Source of the DNA: Icerya purchasi
Lineage: Eukaryota; Arthropoda; Insecta; Hemiptera; Monophlebidae
Assembly: GCA_039619475.1 (NCBI GenBank)
Contig: CM077115.1
Span: 507,057,352 to 507,121,351 of the forward strand
Direction: 5' to 3'
Length of the DNA: 64,000 nt
Part shown: positions 1-16,298 of the stretch, piece after piece
Layout of the letters: each line of letters begins with the position of its first letter
Numbering within the stretch: position 1 is the first letter of the stretch
Position numbers and translations under genes: made by a program
Notes under the pieces: generated by a model
What the model saw: only the letters and a program-made list of their open reading frames with translations
What the model was told of the DNA's origin: nothing
Databases searched by the model: none

Positions 1-213
1 TAAAAGCGCAAAAAATAGCACTCAATAATGCTGTTTCTAAATATTAGTTAATGAATCTTTTCACAATATTACAGCTGATAAATGTTCAGAACACTTTTTG
101 GAATTATACACATGTGAGTACAACATTTACGTTACAAGAATTAATGTGAATTTTAGAATTCTGTGCATGCGCTTTAGACGTCATGGCGTTCTCGCTAGAC
201 ACCTGTGCCAGAC

Positions 214-349
214 GTGAATTCAACTGTGTCCGGAATGACAGCATTTGTTCGTTGTGTGACGAGGTCCTTCGAAGTTGAGCTACATTAAATCATGTCGATC
301 CGACTGTGTCCGACCGCGTCCAAGGATGTATCCAGAGTTACCCACGCTT
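214..349 (+). repeat. Dispersed repeat, copy A
   Basis: This stretch reappears in the same orientation at 23032-23199, starting GTGAATTCAACTGTGTCCGG and ending near GAGTTACCCAYGC. The two copies share most positions with small indels, so they are members of one interspersed family. No open frame is present. Copy B sits at the right end of a larger candidate element (22572-23199), so copy A is probably a partial copy of that element's right end. The family name is unknown. Confidence 0.7.
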
Positions 350-498
350 AGTTCCCATATTCCCATACATTAATATTTAGGGTTCCTTTTTATCGTTTCC
401 GTCTATGTTTATTATTCTTCCTCTTCGTTATCAATTTCCGATCGAATTCTTACCCCTCCGAATTGTTTCCGAGCAAAGGTTTTCTCTTGATGAGTCCA

Positions 499-546
499 AA
501 TAAAAAAATAAAAAAATAAAAAAATAAAAAAATAAAAAAATAAAAA
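499..546. repeat. (AAAAAAT)n heptamer microsatellite
   Basis: About six tandem copies of a seven-base A-rich unit, immediately after an otherwise unremarkable AT-rich region. Confidence 0.85.
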
Positions 547-2133
547 AGCTATTCGACTTTTATACGTTATTAAATTTAGAACACACGAAATATGAGTGAA
601 ATTGTCAACGACACAAAATCATTTTTGTGTCGTTTAAATATTCCCTATTAAAAAAGGAGGGCCGTCATTAATTGTAAAAACTACGACTACGAGTATTAAT
701 TTACGATTGAAAGAAATCTCACCCGTTTACTTCACCTTCGATGTAAACACGATATATAAATTTGAATGACGAGCAGACCGTCATAAACGATCCGTTTACG
801 ACTGATGCACTGTTTTTCTTCCGCAATGATAATGCCATATTTCGTATGTTTCTAGTTTGCTTTCAGATAACTGCGTGGATGCTAAATCAAATTTTATGCA
901 AATTTCTTTTTCGCTTACTCGTGCGAAATATATAGGAGAAATAACATTAATTCAGCGCCCTTTCCATAGGTATAGTCACCGGACCAATAGCATAATCAGA
1001 AATATTTGTTAAACATAATATGTGTAAAGCATAAAACAATACCCCGAAATAGGAATTATATTTTATAAACGTTAAAAAAATATTATTACAAAATATAATT
1101 TCCGATTTGGTGCATTGTTTTACGTTTTATATATTATAGTGAATACAGATAATAAATTGAATATATTAATTGTCATCATTTCTGAACGGAGAAATATTTG
1201 ATAATGGGGACCGTTGGTTCTGGTCGCAAAAAATAAAGAAGCTGACAATTCCACAGTTTTAAAAATTTCGCGAAATAAAAATCTTTTTATATGTAATATT
1301 ATTTGTTTTTAAATATGTTTTATTAATCAACCAGTTAGTAAGCGCGCATGAGAATTAAATTAAACATTAAAAATTAAAAATTAAAAATATATTTTATTGT
1401 TAAGGTATTTGGTTCAAATATTTTTCGGTATTTCCGATCGGAAAAATAAAATTTAAAAACAAAGAAAAAGAACGCAAAAAACGGGTTATTGAAAACAGAG
1501 AGAGATTAAAAAAGGGAATGGTTTTGCACGATTATCACAATGTACCTTTTTTTTTTTTATTCTAAGCAAATATTACTTTATTCTTCCCTGTCGGCCAACA
1601 GGAAAAGTCACAAAAAATTACATTATTCGAAAACAAAAAAAAACCTTTTTTATTTCTTTTTATTTCGAATCGTTTTAAATTTAACCGTGATTGTGCTCGT
1701 TTAGAGCATCCGGAAAAAATCGCCTGATAAAGGTAGTCGCGTTTCGGGGATTTTACGTCAGCTGGAGATACTAGTTGGAAATTTTTTCAACCGTGTATCT
1801 TCGTTTGCCTAGTCAATTTTGGAAGACGACTCTCGAACGCAATGTATTCTGCTAACACGGTACTGAACGCCCTTGGAAATTCTGCCTACTGTGCTAAATT
1901 GTTGGATGTTCGATTTTCTTCGGGCCTCTAATTCACCACCAGCGAGTTTCGATTTCTTTATTGTTCTTTTCGTTGTTCTGTTTGCGAAAGATAACAAACC
2001 CGGCAAGGATTACACTGCTGCAGTCACAGCCTTGAAACAAATCCCAAATGGAACGGAAAATATTTAACTTTTACCGGAGCATAAAATATTCCCGAACAGG
2101 CCAGTTGAATAATAAAACTTGCGCATTTTGTTA
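547..2133. other. No recognised gene
   Basis: AT-rich sequence with many stops on both strands. Open frames of about 65 codons near 1809-2067 overlap on opposite strands and show no recognisable motif. A slightly GC-richer patch at about 1680-1900 has no recognisable content. Confidence 0.6.
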
Positions 2134-5121
<2,988 letters not shown>

Positions 5122-5587
5122 CCGTTAATCAAAGGCGCACTCAGGATTTTTTTTTTGTTCAGGGCTAGAATTTAGAAAATGAGTTAGGGGGTGGGGTAAC
5201 TGGGTACCTCGACTAAGTACCTATCTATTTCCGTGGTCTATAAATTAAAATAAAAAAAATACAAAAATACAAAATTAACGAATATTATTTTTTTTTAAAT
5301 TACAAAACTGACCAATTTTATTAAAAAATAATAATTATAATAATAGAAATGTAACATTTTGTTTGTAATAAGCACAAATTAGGTAAGCATACGAATTTTA
5401 TTTTTAAAAAATTAGGTAAAAGTATATAACATTATACTTGTAATATAAGAAAAAAGTAAATATGTATGTTTTTTTAAAAAAAAAATTAAGTAAAGCAACA
5501 TTACAAAACGAAATTAAGATTTCGAAGACTTTTTGGGGGGAGCAATGGCCCCGTGACACCCCCCTTGAGTGCGCCAATGCCGTTAAT
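5122..5587. mobile_element. hAT-type MITE with perfect 8-bp TSD
   Basis: The element runs from 5130 to 5579 (450 bp). Its ends are imperfect terminal inverted repeats: CAAAGGCGCACTCA on the left, CATTGGCGCACTCA on the complement of the right. It is flanked by identical direct repeats CCGTTAAT at 5122-5129 and 5580-5587. An 8-bp target duplication plus a CA-starting terminus is typical of the hAT superfamily. It has no transposase frame, so it must have been moved in trans. Internally it is AT-rich, with G/C-rich tracts near both ends. Confidence 0.9.
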
Positions 5588-7258
5588 TAATCCGTAATAT
5601 TTTATCACCGATATGGATTCAAACGTTTATGCTTTATTAAAATTTATGTTAATAATGAAAAATTATAACGAAAAGATTACTAACGTTAGGACGACTAAAC
5701 TAAAAAAGATCGAAAAATTATAACGAAAATCAGTATTGTAGAGCAGACGGTTTCAAACTTGCGCTGTCCCGCAAGCTAACAGTTACCTATTTGTTACTAC
5801 TACTATCGATAATAGCTGGATATCATCGAATATTAGCAAATATTACTTACGTGCGCATGTCGAATATTACATCGTTAGAGTAAATGTTTACAAAATCCCC
5901 GCCAGTTCAAAGTGCACTTTATTTACAGAAATTGAGTTTATATTTACAAACGGTGAAATTATCGAAATGATTATATTCCATCGATGATTTTAGAATTCCG
6001 ATTGAAAATACAGTGACGTCGCTTATAATAAAACGATAGTCTCCGACGTCACTTTTTAAATTATGTCACCTTTACGAGAGCGAAGATGTGACGACGACGA
6101 TAAAATTCATCTGATAACCCATTGTGGTCTGTTTGTGATGAGACACAATCGAAAAATTGTTGTGCTTTTTACATAGTTTGTAAGAATCGATCACTTAGCT
6201 TATTGACATATGTTTCGCTAATGTAAAATTTTCCGGTCTTGTGAGAAAAACGGAAAATACTTCATCGCCAATATTTACAGTACCGACTTACGACGTAAAC
6301 GGTTGATTCCGCTTCATTTGCGAAGACGTATTTAGGTATATTTACGGTACCTTTGATAATCGCGGTTTCTGTCGATGATTGTTAATTTCCAGACAAAAAT
6401 TCAACAGCATCGTCATTTAGCAAACGATATTTCGAGATAAAATCGTTGTAGAGATCAATGTTCGATGTTAAACATTTTTTAAAATATCGTTTTATAAAAA
6501 TTTCGGTTTTCACCGGTACGATTAATCTCCTTAAACATAGAGAGGTGATTATTACTTTTACGAAGAATTATAAAATGTGTCTGTTCAAATGAAAAAGTTA
6601 TTCAAACCGAAAAAATGAAATACATATACATGTACATATTTATATATTAGTGTTACAGAGAAATAAAGTTTAATATACAATACCATTGAAAAATGTCCGA
6701 ATATTTTAAGAACTAAAATCAGATACTAATTTGTACGAAAATCGCCAACTGTAAATAACGGTTATAATAGATATTTTGTTATCGGTAATTTTTTTTCTTT
6801 TTTTACGATCGTAAGATCTTGCGGCCAATTATTCTCGCACAACGTACGCTTTATCTGTATGCAATAATTTTACTTTTAAAAATGAACAGAAAAAAACTTT
6901 CGCCGTAGAATTACACGACGGAAAACTAAACTAAACTGGAGAAAATAGCCTTTCAAAAAACAACATTGCGAAAAATTTCAATTTAACATGATAGCGAGGG
7001 CGAAAAAACAGCAGATGGTTTTTCATCCTTTACATATATCCCGATGGCACATGTTAAAGATGCCCCTGAAAAAACTCTTGCTAAAAAAAAATTCGGTCAC
7101 TATCCCAGTATGTCCCACACACAGCCCACATCATATCGAGGTCGAAAATCTTCTTATTAGCCATATCGGATATTCTTACGAATTTTGTGGCGCCACGATT
7201 TATACGTTAATTTTGGTTAAAGTAGGAAATTTCCCTTGTTTCTATGACTACTGTTAAG
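5588..7258. other. No recognised gene
   Basis: AT-rich sequence without a recognisable product. An 89-codon frame at 6988-7257 has no motif I can identify. Several palindromic GACGTC and CGAC-rich patches occur at 6010-6110 but form no clear array. Confidence 0.55.
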
Positions 7259-7262
7259 GTCG

Positions 7263-7297
7263 CCTTCTTCTTCTTCTTCTTCTTCTTCTTCTTCTTG
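7263..7297. repeat. (CTT)n microsatellite
   Basis: About 11-12 perfect CTT units. The next ~200 bases (to about 7510) are GC-richer than the surroundings and include CTATCGAAGGTTGGCG. This resembles the tail of an interspersed repeat, but I cannot place the family. Confidence 0.85.
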
Positions 7298-7930
7298 AGC
7301 CGTCTTCGCTATCGAAGGTTGGCGTCCACATCTTTCACCAATTTGATCCATGCGTACTGATCTTTTATTTATTTTAGTTCTGTGCCGCAAATCGTTCACA
7401 GGGATAAAAGGAAACTGGATGTCATCCGATACCGTGTCCCTTTGGCAGTCGCGTCAGCCTCAAATCATTCCCACTAATTCCACAGTAGGCACCCACCAGC
7501 AGCAGAACCTTGCAAGTTTTATTACGTAAATATATTTCTTTAATTTTGTATGTTGACCGGTTGATATCCCGCAAATCAAACGAACTACGATAAAAATGCA
7601 AACAACGCGATTAAACTGTCATTACATTTTAAGTATTTCTCACTTTTATCCAAAATGTTCAGCATATATTCCAAACAACTTTTCTGTATACAAAAGTTCG
7701 GTTGTATTTCTCCTTCCGAAGGAAACTTAAAGTTTTATACCAATACCTATCACGAAAGCAGTCCTACTAGAATTTTTCCGTTTCCAATAGATTCGTCAGT
7801 AAAAAAAATTTTTGTAACACACACTTCAGTTAGATCTTTAATTTTTTTGGGGCACGGCATTAAACACCATTTGGCCACTGACGAATTATTAAATTAATCC
7901 TTCAGCTGGTTTAAATCAATCTATACTTTT

Positions 7931-8003
7931 GCCGTCGCTGGGAATCGATCCTATGGCTGGTCTTAATAATCAAACGTTCACGCCACCAGGCTATCGCGAC
8001 GGC
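7931..8003 (-). repeat. tRNA-like relic or SINE head
   Basis: The minus strand gives a 73-nt tRNA-sized unit with a perfect seven-base acceptor stem, GCCGTCG paired with CGACGGC. It has an A-box-like TAGCCTGGTGG and a B-box-like GGATCGATTCC. The anticodon stem does not pair convincingly, the T stem is weak, and no oligo-T terminator follows on that strand. I therefore read it as a tRNA-derived SINE head or tRNA pseudogene, not a working tRNA gene. Confidence 0.55.
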
Positions 8004-8269
8004 TAAAATAATTATTGATTATTTTCAAACATATCGCACGCTCTTTATTACATTATCAGTACGTATTCATTTAATATCATATGTAACCGAAAAATATGTG
8101 TCGACTATCGGGAACGACAGGGGGCGGGGACTATACCAATAGTTGGCATTTTATTTATAATAAATTTTCAAAGACTTGAAATAGAACCTTTCCCAGTAAT
8201 TCTCGAAACTGACAGTTACTTGATAATAAACTTGTCCGTCAGAAGATTTCTTGACAGAAAAAGTGTGTA

Positions 8270-8494
8270 GGGATATTTGTGTCGAATATCTATACGCCGA
8301 GCTTTTGGCGTTGGATCTTCCTACCCGTTTCAATACTTCCTTTATTCTTTCTTTCCGATCTCTAGCCGTTATTCCCCTCCTTTTTTCCTTTATACTTTCT
8401 ATCTCCGATCGCCTCAGAATCTCAGTAGGTGATCTAAGCTCACGTAGTTGGGTCAGTGTCGACACCGGGCCCATTTAAAAAAAAAAAAAAAAAA
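8270..8494 (+). mobile_element. LINE 3' end, R1/I-type, poly-A tail
   Basis: A 5'-truncated non-LTR retrotransposon tail. The + frame contains LALDLPTRFNTSFILSFRS, which lines up with LGLGLPTPYCASYILSFPS in the better-preserved LINE at 38315-39494. Both lie in the cysteine-rich C-terminal region after the RNase H domain. The 3' end reads GGGCCCATTT followed by about 18 A. A minus-strand copy of the same tail lies at 17289-17397. The 5' boundary is uncertain, and I see no target duplication. Confidence 0.7.
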
Positions 8495-9369
8495 TTGCAA
8501 TTTTTCTTCCGATAATAATTCGTAATTTTATGTTTTTTTGCGGTGACACGAGTTTTCTAAAATTAGTGCCGATCCATAAAAAATATTGAGCCATACTCTA
8601 CGACAGCACCAGCGACTCATGTAAAACTTTTATTATTACCGGATCAGAGTCTCATCATGCGGATCCTGTTGCCTTGAAGGGATTCCTTAAAATACCAGTG
8701 TAAATAAATTGAGAATACGGACAGCCCAGATAAGATTATACACACATTCAAGTAGTTCATATTAAAATGTCTGTTTTTCGCCCATTAATAAGATTCTGCA
8801 CCACATGGTAAAGTAATGAAAATGGCATAAAACGATTTAGATGCAGAAACTTCCAGTCCAGTATTCTATTAGAATATTACCAAAATCTGTTTATATAGGA
8901 TTGATTTTCTCGAATACAGCAGCTGGGTAAGTCTTATGCTGTAAACAACGAAATTGTCGGCGTAAGATAAGATTATGAAATGGGGAATAATAATATAATA
9001 GACGTGAATTTAAAAGTTTCATAACATAAAAACCAATCAGAATTGGGTTACGGCTCTTTGTGAGTGGATCTTATTCCAACTTCCTTCATTGTAGAGTTTC
9101 AGAAATATAATATTTGACCAAGAAAAACTTTAATATCTAACCAATTGAGGAGGGAAACGATGTTTGCTTCAATTACTCTCTATTAGTATAATAATATTGA
9201 CGTTGTCAAAGGGCGCTTTTATGTCAAAAAATGTGTTCAATTAAAATCGTTTACTGATAAAGACGCTAATAAAATGTGTCAGACAGTCTAGGATGCCCAA
9301 CTCCAACACTTAAAGCCAAACACGCCCCCCCCCCCTAAGAAAAATATTATTGTGTTCATTCCACTACTC
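8495..9369. other. No recognised gene
   Basis: AT-rich spacer with no frame of note. It ends in a C-rich run at 9324-9336, just before the next LINE remnant. Confidence 0.6.
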
Positions 9370-10569
9370 AGTCACCATTTTTACATACGAGTACAGTCTC
9401 AAAAACCAATACAACTTGTTAAGCTTGCGGATCTATACGACGCAGGATACGGCTTACCAGCCTTAAAAACAAGAATTATCTTGAAGCCAGTCTCTAGTCA
9501 TATTATCCGAACTTCTCCCCTATTTCTCTTTACCATCCTCCAAGCATGTTTAACCTACGTTCTCCAAATTTCTTCTATACGCCCTAATTAGACAGGAATT
9601 ACCCAATACTATCAATTCTCAATTTCCATCGTATGCAACCGTGTTTCCAAATGGTTCGAAGAGGCCCGGTGGTATCGGTGCCTCTTTTATCCTCCCAAAT
9701 TTTGACTTTTCAGAATCTTATTGTCTGCCTCTTTACATATCCATAAACGAATACTAATGACTATCTGATGTGCCATTATTTTCATTCGATCACCTTTCCT
9801 CTAAATTTTTGATTATATCTGACTCCATGACCGCCCTTCAATTCATTCTCCCCTACCTGATCATTCTTGCGATTTTTTATGCTCTATACACGCTCACTTA
9901 TCCACGTTCTTTCTTCCCTCCATTCCATTCAAATTGATATTTACTATCGGGTCCTAGTCATTCGGGCATTTTCTGTAACGAACGGCGCGGGTTCTTTGGC
10001 ACTCGGTTTTTGCTTCTTTCCACCTTTTTTCTTAAGAAAAATCCCATTCTCTAATGTCTCAGATTATGGTATCGGATATATACTCTTCCTCTTTTTCTAA
10101 TAATTATTAATTTCATCTGTTTGTTCAACCTAGTCTTCCTACCAATCCGCGGTTTTCTCCGATTCCATCACTTGGTCGTTTTGTTGTCTCCGTTATTCGT
10201 CTACGTTCTTAGCCCATTCTCTATTCCTCTCGTTTTCGTTTTTTGTTGGTTAACTCTCCGTATTGTCCTCTCCACTCTCGAACAAAGAGCATATTTGCGA
10301 TGCTGATCATGTGTTTATTAAGTGTGTTCATATCTTTCTATTAAGCGTTTTGCTTTCTATTCCATTTTATTGATACTTGGTCTTCCTACTCCATATTGCG
10401 CCTCTTATGTCCTATCTCTTTTCCTTCTCCACAGATTGTTCCTATTAATTATGTTCCTTTCTCCTAACAACATTTGATACCGTATAAAGATATGATTAAT
10501 TCATTCCTATTCTAATTAATTCTAGGCAAAAGTCCTCGGTTGACGAGCCCCCCCCCCCAAAAAAAAAAC
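9370..10569 (+). mobile_element. LINE remnant, post-RT and RNase H, R1/I-type
   Basis: A heavily mutated non-LTR retrotransposon. Early on it encodes LYDAGYGLPALKTRI followed by HIIRTSP, matching the post-RT segment (D-Y-G ... R-T-S-P) of I/R1-type elements. RNase H-like traces follow: SDSMTALQF near 9816 and GPSHSGI then NE near 9950-9980. The family's SDSxxAL and WxPxHSGIxGNE motifs are recognisable but mutated. At about 10370 comes the conserved CTTGGTCTTCCTACTCC region. The 3' end is GTCCTCGGTTGACGAG, then a C run and an A run. The same 3' end closes the LINE at 38315-39494, so both are one family. Many frameshifts and stops make it non-functional. Confidence 0.8.
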
Positions 10570-11867
10570 AACAACTTATTAAGATTGTTTTAACTAGAGC
10601 GAATCTAGCTTTACCTTCTAAATAATGTGCTATCCACGTCTGGAGAAATTCTCTTTAAGGATCAAGTAGTTTCATTTAGCTGCAATCGGCTGCGCAGAGA
10701 ATTATTGTCCTTTTTATCGAGAACAAGTTCAACGGCTTAGATAATCTCTCCGCAGTTGATATTGTTACGATGATGATAAAAAATTTAGCAGAATAGTACA
10801 ATTCGCGACGACCGAATGTCCAGAACAACGTTTCAACTAATCCAATTTATCGAGATTTCACGGCTTGGTAATCGAAAGATTAGTGGGAAAAGTTGCATAG
10901 CATCGCGATTATATTATGCGCGCAGATGTGCAGACCATTGGCAATTTAACAATTAGAGGCTCGTGCCCAAAATTGGGGGACACCTGAATTGCGCACCGAC
11001 CCGAGATAGACCATCTGCTGAGAACTCGAATTGCGCACCGCTTTAAAAAAAAAAACTCCGGATTTTATAAAATTGACGAACGAATAAAATCAGTAAAAGT
11101 GTCGTCTTTCAGTGACCTCCAAAATGTCTTATCATATCTCGACGGGGAATGTTTGCTATTTGGAATAACATTTCGGTTGCTTAGAAAAAACCTCCTTCAG
11201 GGTTTGCGAAAAATAGGTTATCATACCGTTAGCAGTCCGATTCTTATTCTAAATATTTTTAACAACCTCCAGGGAACATACACATTTAAGGAATGTTGCA
11301 TAAAATAGAATAATTTTTTGCACGAATATTATATAAAATAATGTAAATTACAATAATTTCTAACTAAATATGTAGAATTTTCAGTGCACATTATATTTCA
11401 CGAAGCTTCACATTAATACAAAATACATTCAATCAGTTGATTAATTTACATAAAAAACAAAAATTTAAAAAGTGGCGTTATTACCTGCATTTGACTTTTT
11501 ACAAAAAAACATTTTTTGGGTGCTTACATGAAATAAAATTAAAAAACCGACCAAAAATTTAAAATCTGCATTAAATTATCTTTAAAAATCGGCAGTTTAT
11601 AAATTTTTTATTGCCGCTATCAGTTGACGGTCATTGACACCGAAACGAAGTAAAATTAGATCGCGAAATTTTTCGCCATGTCATTTCCGTTCAAAGGATT
11701 ACCATAGGGTTCGGTAAACTTTTAAATGAACAAGCTTATGTTTGAAAATATCTTAGTACCGATGACGCAACATATAGGAACGGTCATGCAGCGAAATTTA
11801 TCTCATGTTATGTGAAACATTGAAGAGGATGGCGTAATTAGCTGCTATGGCGTTATTCCCTGCAAAC

Positions 11868-11924
<57 letters not shown>

Positions 11925-12189
11925 TATATATATATTTGTCTATTGTCTGTTTATTATTTCTTTCAAAACTGTGTTATTAATATTGAGCGTATCGTTTACG
12001 CAGAAGACTTCTGTAGAAAAATCGATTGATTGCAAAATTCGTATTTTATTTTCCTCATCCATATCCATATTCTATGTATGTTTATTTAAGTCGAATTTAA
12101 ATTTCACTTGCAAGATTTTAACTAAATAAACATAAACACTTATACAATACAAATGTGAACTGAATAAAATGATTGTAAAATTACATCAA
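10570..12189. other. No recognised gene; one duplicated motif
   Basis: Mostly AT-rich. GAATTGCGCACCG occurs twice, about 42 bases apart, at 10986 and 11028, next to GGGGGACACC. This looks like the edge of an unidentified repeat. A 69-codon frame at 11099-11308 has no recognisable domain. Confidence 0.5.
11873..11933. repeat. (TA)n microsatellite
   Basis: About 60 bases of TA dinucleotides with one interruption near its right end. Confidence 0.95.
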
Positions 12190-12194
12190 CTTCT

Positions 12195-12257
12195 TAAACT
12201 GGGGGCCTCATTTAGCTTTGCCGCCCCGGGCCTCTGACGGGCTTGGTCCGTCATTGT
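12195..12257 (-). mobile_element. hAT-like DNA transposon terminus
   Basis: On the minus strand the segment begins CAATGACGGACCAAGCCCG and continues into a GC-rich GGCCCGGGGCGGC tract. This resembles the CAnTGGCGGACC ends of insect hAT-type elements. I could not find the partner terminus or a matching 8-bp duplication in the 1.4 kb to the left, so it is either a solitary end or belongs to an eroded element. Confidence 0.5.
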
Positions 12258-14906
12258 ACACTGGTATTTCTGCCGCTTCAACCTGAATTAATTGAACTAA
12301 TGACGTATTTTGAAGTATTTCTAATCTTTTCGTCTTTGCTTAACTAGCTGATGTGATAATTGGTTCTGGATAATTAATCTTATCGTTTTTCCGGTAACCA
12401 CCCGGTAGCTTTAAAAATATTTAAACTACGTGACTTTCACCCTTAATATAATATAATTCTCTCCAAGTTAGCTTTTTGTCAAAGACTGCTTCCGTAGGTA
12501 TCTTGTTGAAAATTAATAATAGAACTCTGTGTAGTAGTATAGAATTTCCCTTCGATATCTTAATTTAAAATTTTCTTTATAATCTCTCCATCAATCTCCG
12601 ATGCCTCCAGGGCCTTCGATTTCTTATAATCTCGTTTTTTGCACGTTTATTAATTTTCATGACATAAAACGATTTCCCCTAGGCCGTGTACTATAAAGTT
12701 TTATAACGTTTGTTAATTTATTAATCATCAATAAACAGGACGACGTTATTATTCAATTCCGCTTATCGCCGAACCATATGAAAAATAAAATAAAAAATAA
12801 TTACATCGTAACTAATATTATTACAATTTTCAAACAACTTTGGACTTTCTGTTTTTTATTTCTCTTTCTTGTGATTTTCCATTGCGCGTGTATAATACAG
12901 GCGACTGCGCGAAAAAATCCGATATTTTTTATAGTCCTCAGTGTAACAAAAAATTCTGCGTGCAACTTAAGTTTAAATTTTATTTTACGCGATGAATCGG
13001 TATTTCTTTGCGATAATAATAAACGAGCGATATCAAAATATACATAGCTATAACAGTCTAAAAGAATAAACGTTGTCCATATATGTACTTGGACCGTTTA
13101 TAAAAAGATCACATATTCAAGAGTACGCAATAAAATTTGACGCTGTACATTCTAAGTTTTAGCGTAGAAGATAACTAACCTCGAGAGAAGCCTAAAATTT
13201 TACAATCCCTGCTGGCATCTTAGTTTTTAGGGGACGCTCTTATTGCATATAAAAAGAAACAGAGTCCACAAAAATACAAACTACAATGAACACAAAAAAA
13301 GCTCTGAAAACAGATTTTTCTTTTTTTTTTTAGGATATACCGATGACTGATAACAGGACTATTTCACATTCTAATGATAGGCACACTACAATGCAGACAA
13401 CGGTTTTTCATCGATGCTATAATTATCTTTTTTGAAATAGTCAAACTGATTACAAAACTCGAAGAACTCAGTAGGCTCATTCGGGGCAAAAAAAAAAAAA
13501 ACAGTAAGTAAGAGGCTTGTTCCGTTATTTCTCCGCAAAATTCTAATAAGGACTTTTAAAGTATTTCCATTCAAATGACCACCCGCCACACAGAACAGTA
13601 ATAAAGGCGGATCAAAATTACACGCCACTCGACAAAGATCGCGAAAGGAAGGTGTAATTAAAGAAAAAAATAAAATAAAAGCGGTTTGCTAAATACATAG
13701 TAGAGACAATGAACGAAATATATATCAACAAAGATCTAACATAGAAGGCGAATTGTTTACCTAATCTGAAGAGTCTCTCATTGGATATCCGAGAGCAACA
13801 AAAAATATAGAATAAAGAACCAAGATAAAATGAATATGATTTACGCTGGTAAATGTTATAAAGCCCGCGAAATAATTGAACATATTACCGGAGGACATAA
13901 ATTACTTGCCGAAATAGACAATACACAAAAAGACTATAACAACTTGGCTCCCATTTTTACATTTATGTTTTTGATAGGATATGGATCAGAAAACAGAAAA
14001 TATTTCCAGTATACAAACCAAAATCAGCGTTTGAAAATAAAATGTTTAAATTATGCCGGAACAAGAAAATGGAGATTATTATATTTTGTTTCCTTTTTAG
14101 CCCGATCTAGGTCATTAGACAGTTTAAACTCTTCTAGAACTTACATATTTATCTGATTAATTGTTATGAAACTATGAAAAATTCTTTCCTAATTTTTAAT
14201 AACAGTTCAACACATAAGCTAAGCAATGTATGTCCATCCAGATAGTGTATTTCCATTATGCAATAACTAGTACACTGCCATATATGTATATATAATGCTG
14301 TCTCTCTCCTACATGTTGTATATATATTGCATTGTTCTTTACAGTCAATTTAAATAAATTGCTAGCTGCGTGACAGCGATCTCATTCGCATTATAGCTTA
14401 AGATACTGTTTAGTCTTTCTACAAAATTTTAAGGACACAAAAGTGTAATCCAACAATTTTTTTTTCTAAATAAACGTATTTGTTTTTCCTTCACTTCAAT
14501 CACTTTTGGTATATTCTTTATTGGATTATAATTCCGTTCTTTAATACACACAGCAATAAACGTTGATCTTATTGTAAATAGTTTTACAACTATCGAATTT
14601 TTTCAGTCGCCTGACATCTCTTAAATATTCCATACCGTCCGCTCAGTAATCGAAAACCCGTCTAAATCCTTATAATGTATTCGAGATTTCTCATTAACTC
14701 TCACTCAGATCAACCGTGTAGAAAGGGGGTCAAAAATCGGTTAATATAAGTTTATTTTCCCTCTTATCAATTGATTGCGATTTACAAAGCTTCTAGTATA
14801 ACATTTCCACTGATTCGGAGGAGATATACACCTAGTCCGATATGTTCTAGATTTGTGTTTATTAGCAAAACGCCGATACATACATAACCCGTTTATCTAA
14901 CGATTC

Positions 14907-14955
<49 letters not shown>

Positions 14956-15569
14956 TTTGTAATCATAGAAATCCCTGTTTAATATATAATTAATTGTAAC
15001 GTTATTAGTAGACCATCAAATAATACATTCTTAATAAACATATAGAATCAGTATCAGGAAATGAAAATAGTGTTAAATTATACGGAAGCAGCAAAACAGA
15101 GGCTAGTCTGTCGCAGAGTGAACGATATTGTTTACAGACATTCTCCTTCTTAATGACAATAATATTAACCAAAAATATGAAAAAATAAAAATATAGTTAG
15201 CCGCTCAAAAAAAAAAAATCGGAAAGCGGAAAAGTCTTAAAACACTGCGATTTTCCTGCATATGAGCATATAGAAACGAACAAAAGCCGGTCATCATATT
15301 AAGTACTTGCAACATAGTGAAAAAGTTCTAAATGAATAAAAAGTGATGTAATTACGGCACCGAGACATATTAAAAACAAGAGACAAAATTCATAATAATA
15401 ATAACAATACTTTTTATTACGTGTGATCGTCATTATTACATATGTACAACAGTAAGATGATTTGTTTTGCTTCAGAGAAACTTTGTAGTTGTTAATAATA
15501 TAAGCGGTTTAATTAAACTTTATATTAAGAAATTGCTGAAAATTTGCAACAACGGAATAATATGCAACA
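12258..15569. other. No recognised gene
   Basis: AT-rich sequence. Open frames at 12778-13047 (89 codons), 13386-13628 and 13830-14156 (108 codons) have no recognisable motif. They are the lengths expected by chance at this composition. A (TA)n tract lies at 14909-14952. Confidence 0.55.
14909..14952. repeat. (TA)n microsatellite
   Basis: About 22 TA units, uninterrupted. Confidence 0.95.
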
Positions 15570-16298
15570 AATGAAACATTAAAAGTAGTTTATTATGCCC
15601 TAGTAGAGTCGAAGATCAGATATGGAATTCAGGCATAATGATGAGAAAAGCATACTTGGGGGAAATAAATAAACTGCAAATTAAATGCTTGAAGTTAATC
15701 GGAAATCCTTAAGAGGAGAAACCAATAGTGAAATAATTAAAAAAGATGACGTAATAAGCATAGGAGGAATGTATTTATTCCTGAAGATATGGGAGTACAT
15801 ATCAGCAGAAAAGAATATTGAATTGGAGGAAAGAATAAACACAGAATATGAGTTGAGGGAAAAACTTTTGTATCAACTGCCGTTAGCAAGAACAAAGATG
15901 GGGGAGCAAACGGATAAATATATCATAACTGAGATGTTGAATAAAATACCCAAAAAAATAATAGAGAAGGTAAAAATAGGGTAAAGAAAAAGGAAAATAA
16001 AGGAATGGCTACAGGAAGAAGAAAATATAAAAAAAGTAATAAACATAAAATAAAATGACAAGGCGCAACAAAAAAACGGAAAAAAAAAACATCGAATATA
16101 AAAGATAGAAATATATTATTAAGTATTGATAAGTAAAAAGATAGATTAAGATTAGTAAATATTACACGATTATGTATATGTATAAGTTAATTTAACATGG
16201 TAAAGTGTTCATAGGATAATTCGTCGACAAGCGTTTTAGCTTGACGAAAGATTTGTTTGTAAAAAATAACAAATACAAATTTTTCAAAAAAAAAAAAA
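15570..16298 (+). mobile_element. LINE 3' end: RT C-terminal region and poly-A
   Basis: A 5'-truncated non-LTR retrotransposon. It opens with TLKVVYYALVESKIRYGI, the conserved segment just after the RT domain in Jockey/CR1-like elements. INKLQIKCLKLIGNP follows. After a frameshift a 99-codon frame (15685-15984) carries SIGGMYLFLKIWEY and ends in LNKIPKKI, consistent with the LINE C-terminal region. A ~300-base 3' UTR follows and finishes in about 12 A at 16287-16298. Stops and at least one frameshift make it a dead copy. No catalytic RT residues are included. Confidence 0.8.

Noticed and set aside
8151..8474. 107-codon minus-strand frame
   Set aside because: It overlaps the + strand LINE C-terminal segment (8270-8494), which matches other LINEs in the window. 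The minus frame is its shadow.
13830..14156. 108-codon + strand frame
   Set aside because: No domain recognised, and the length is unremarkable for chance in this sequence. I did not call a gene.
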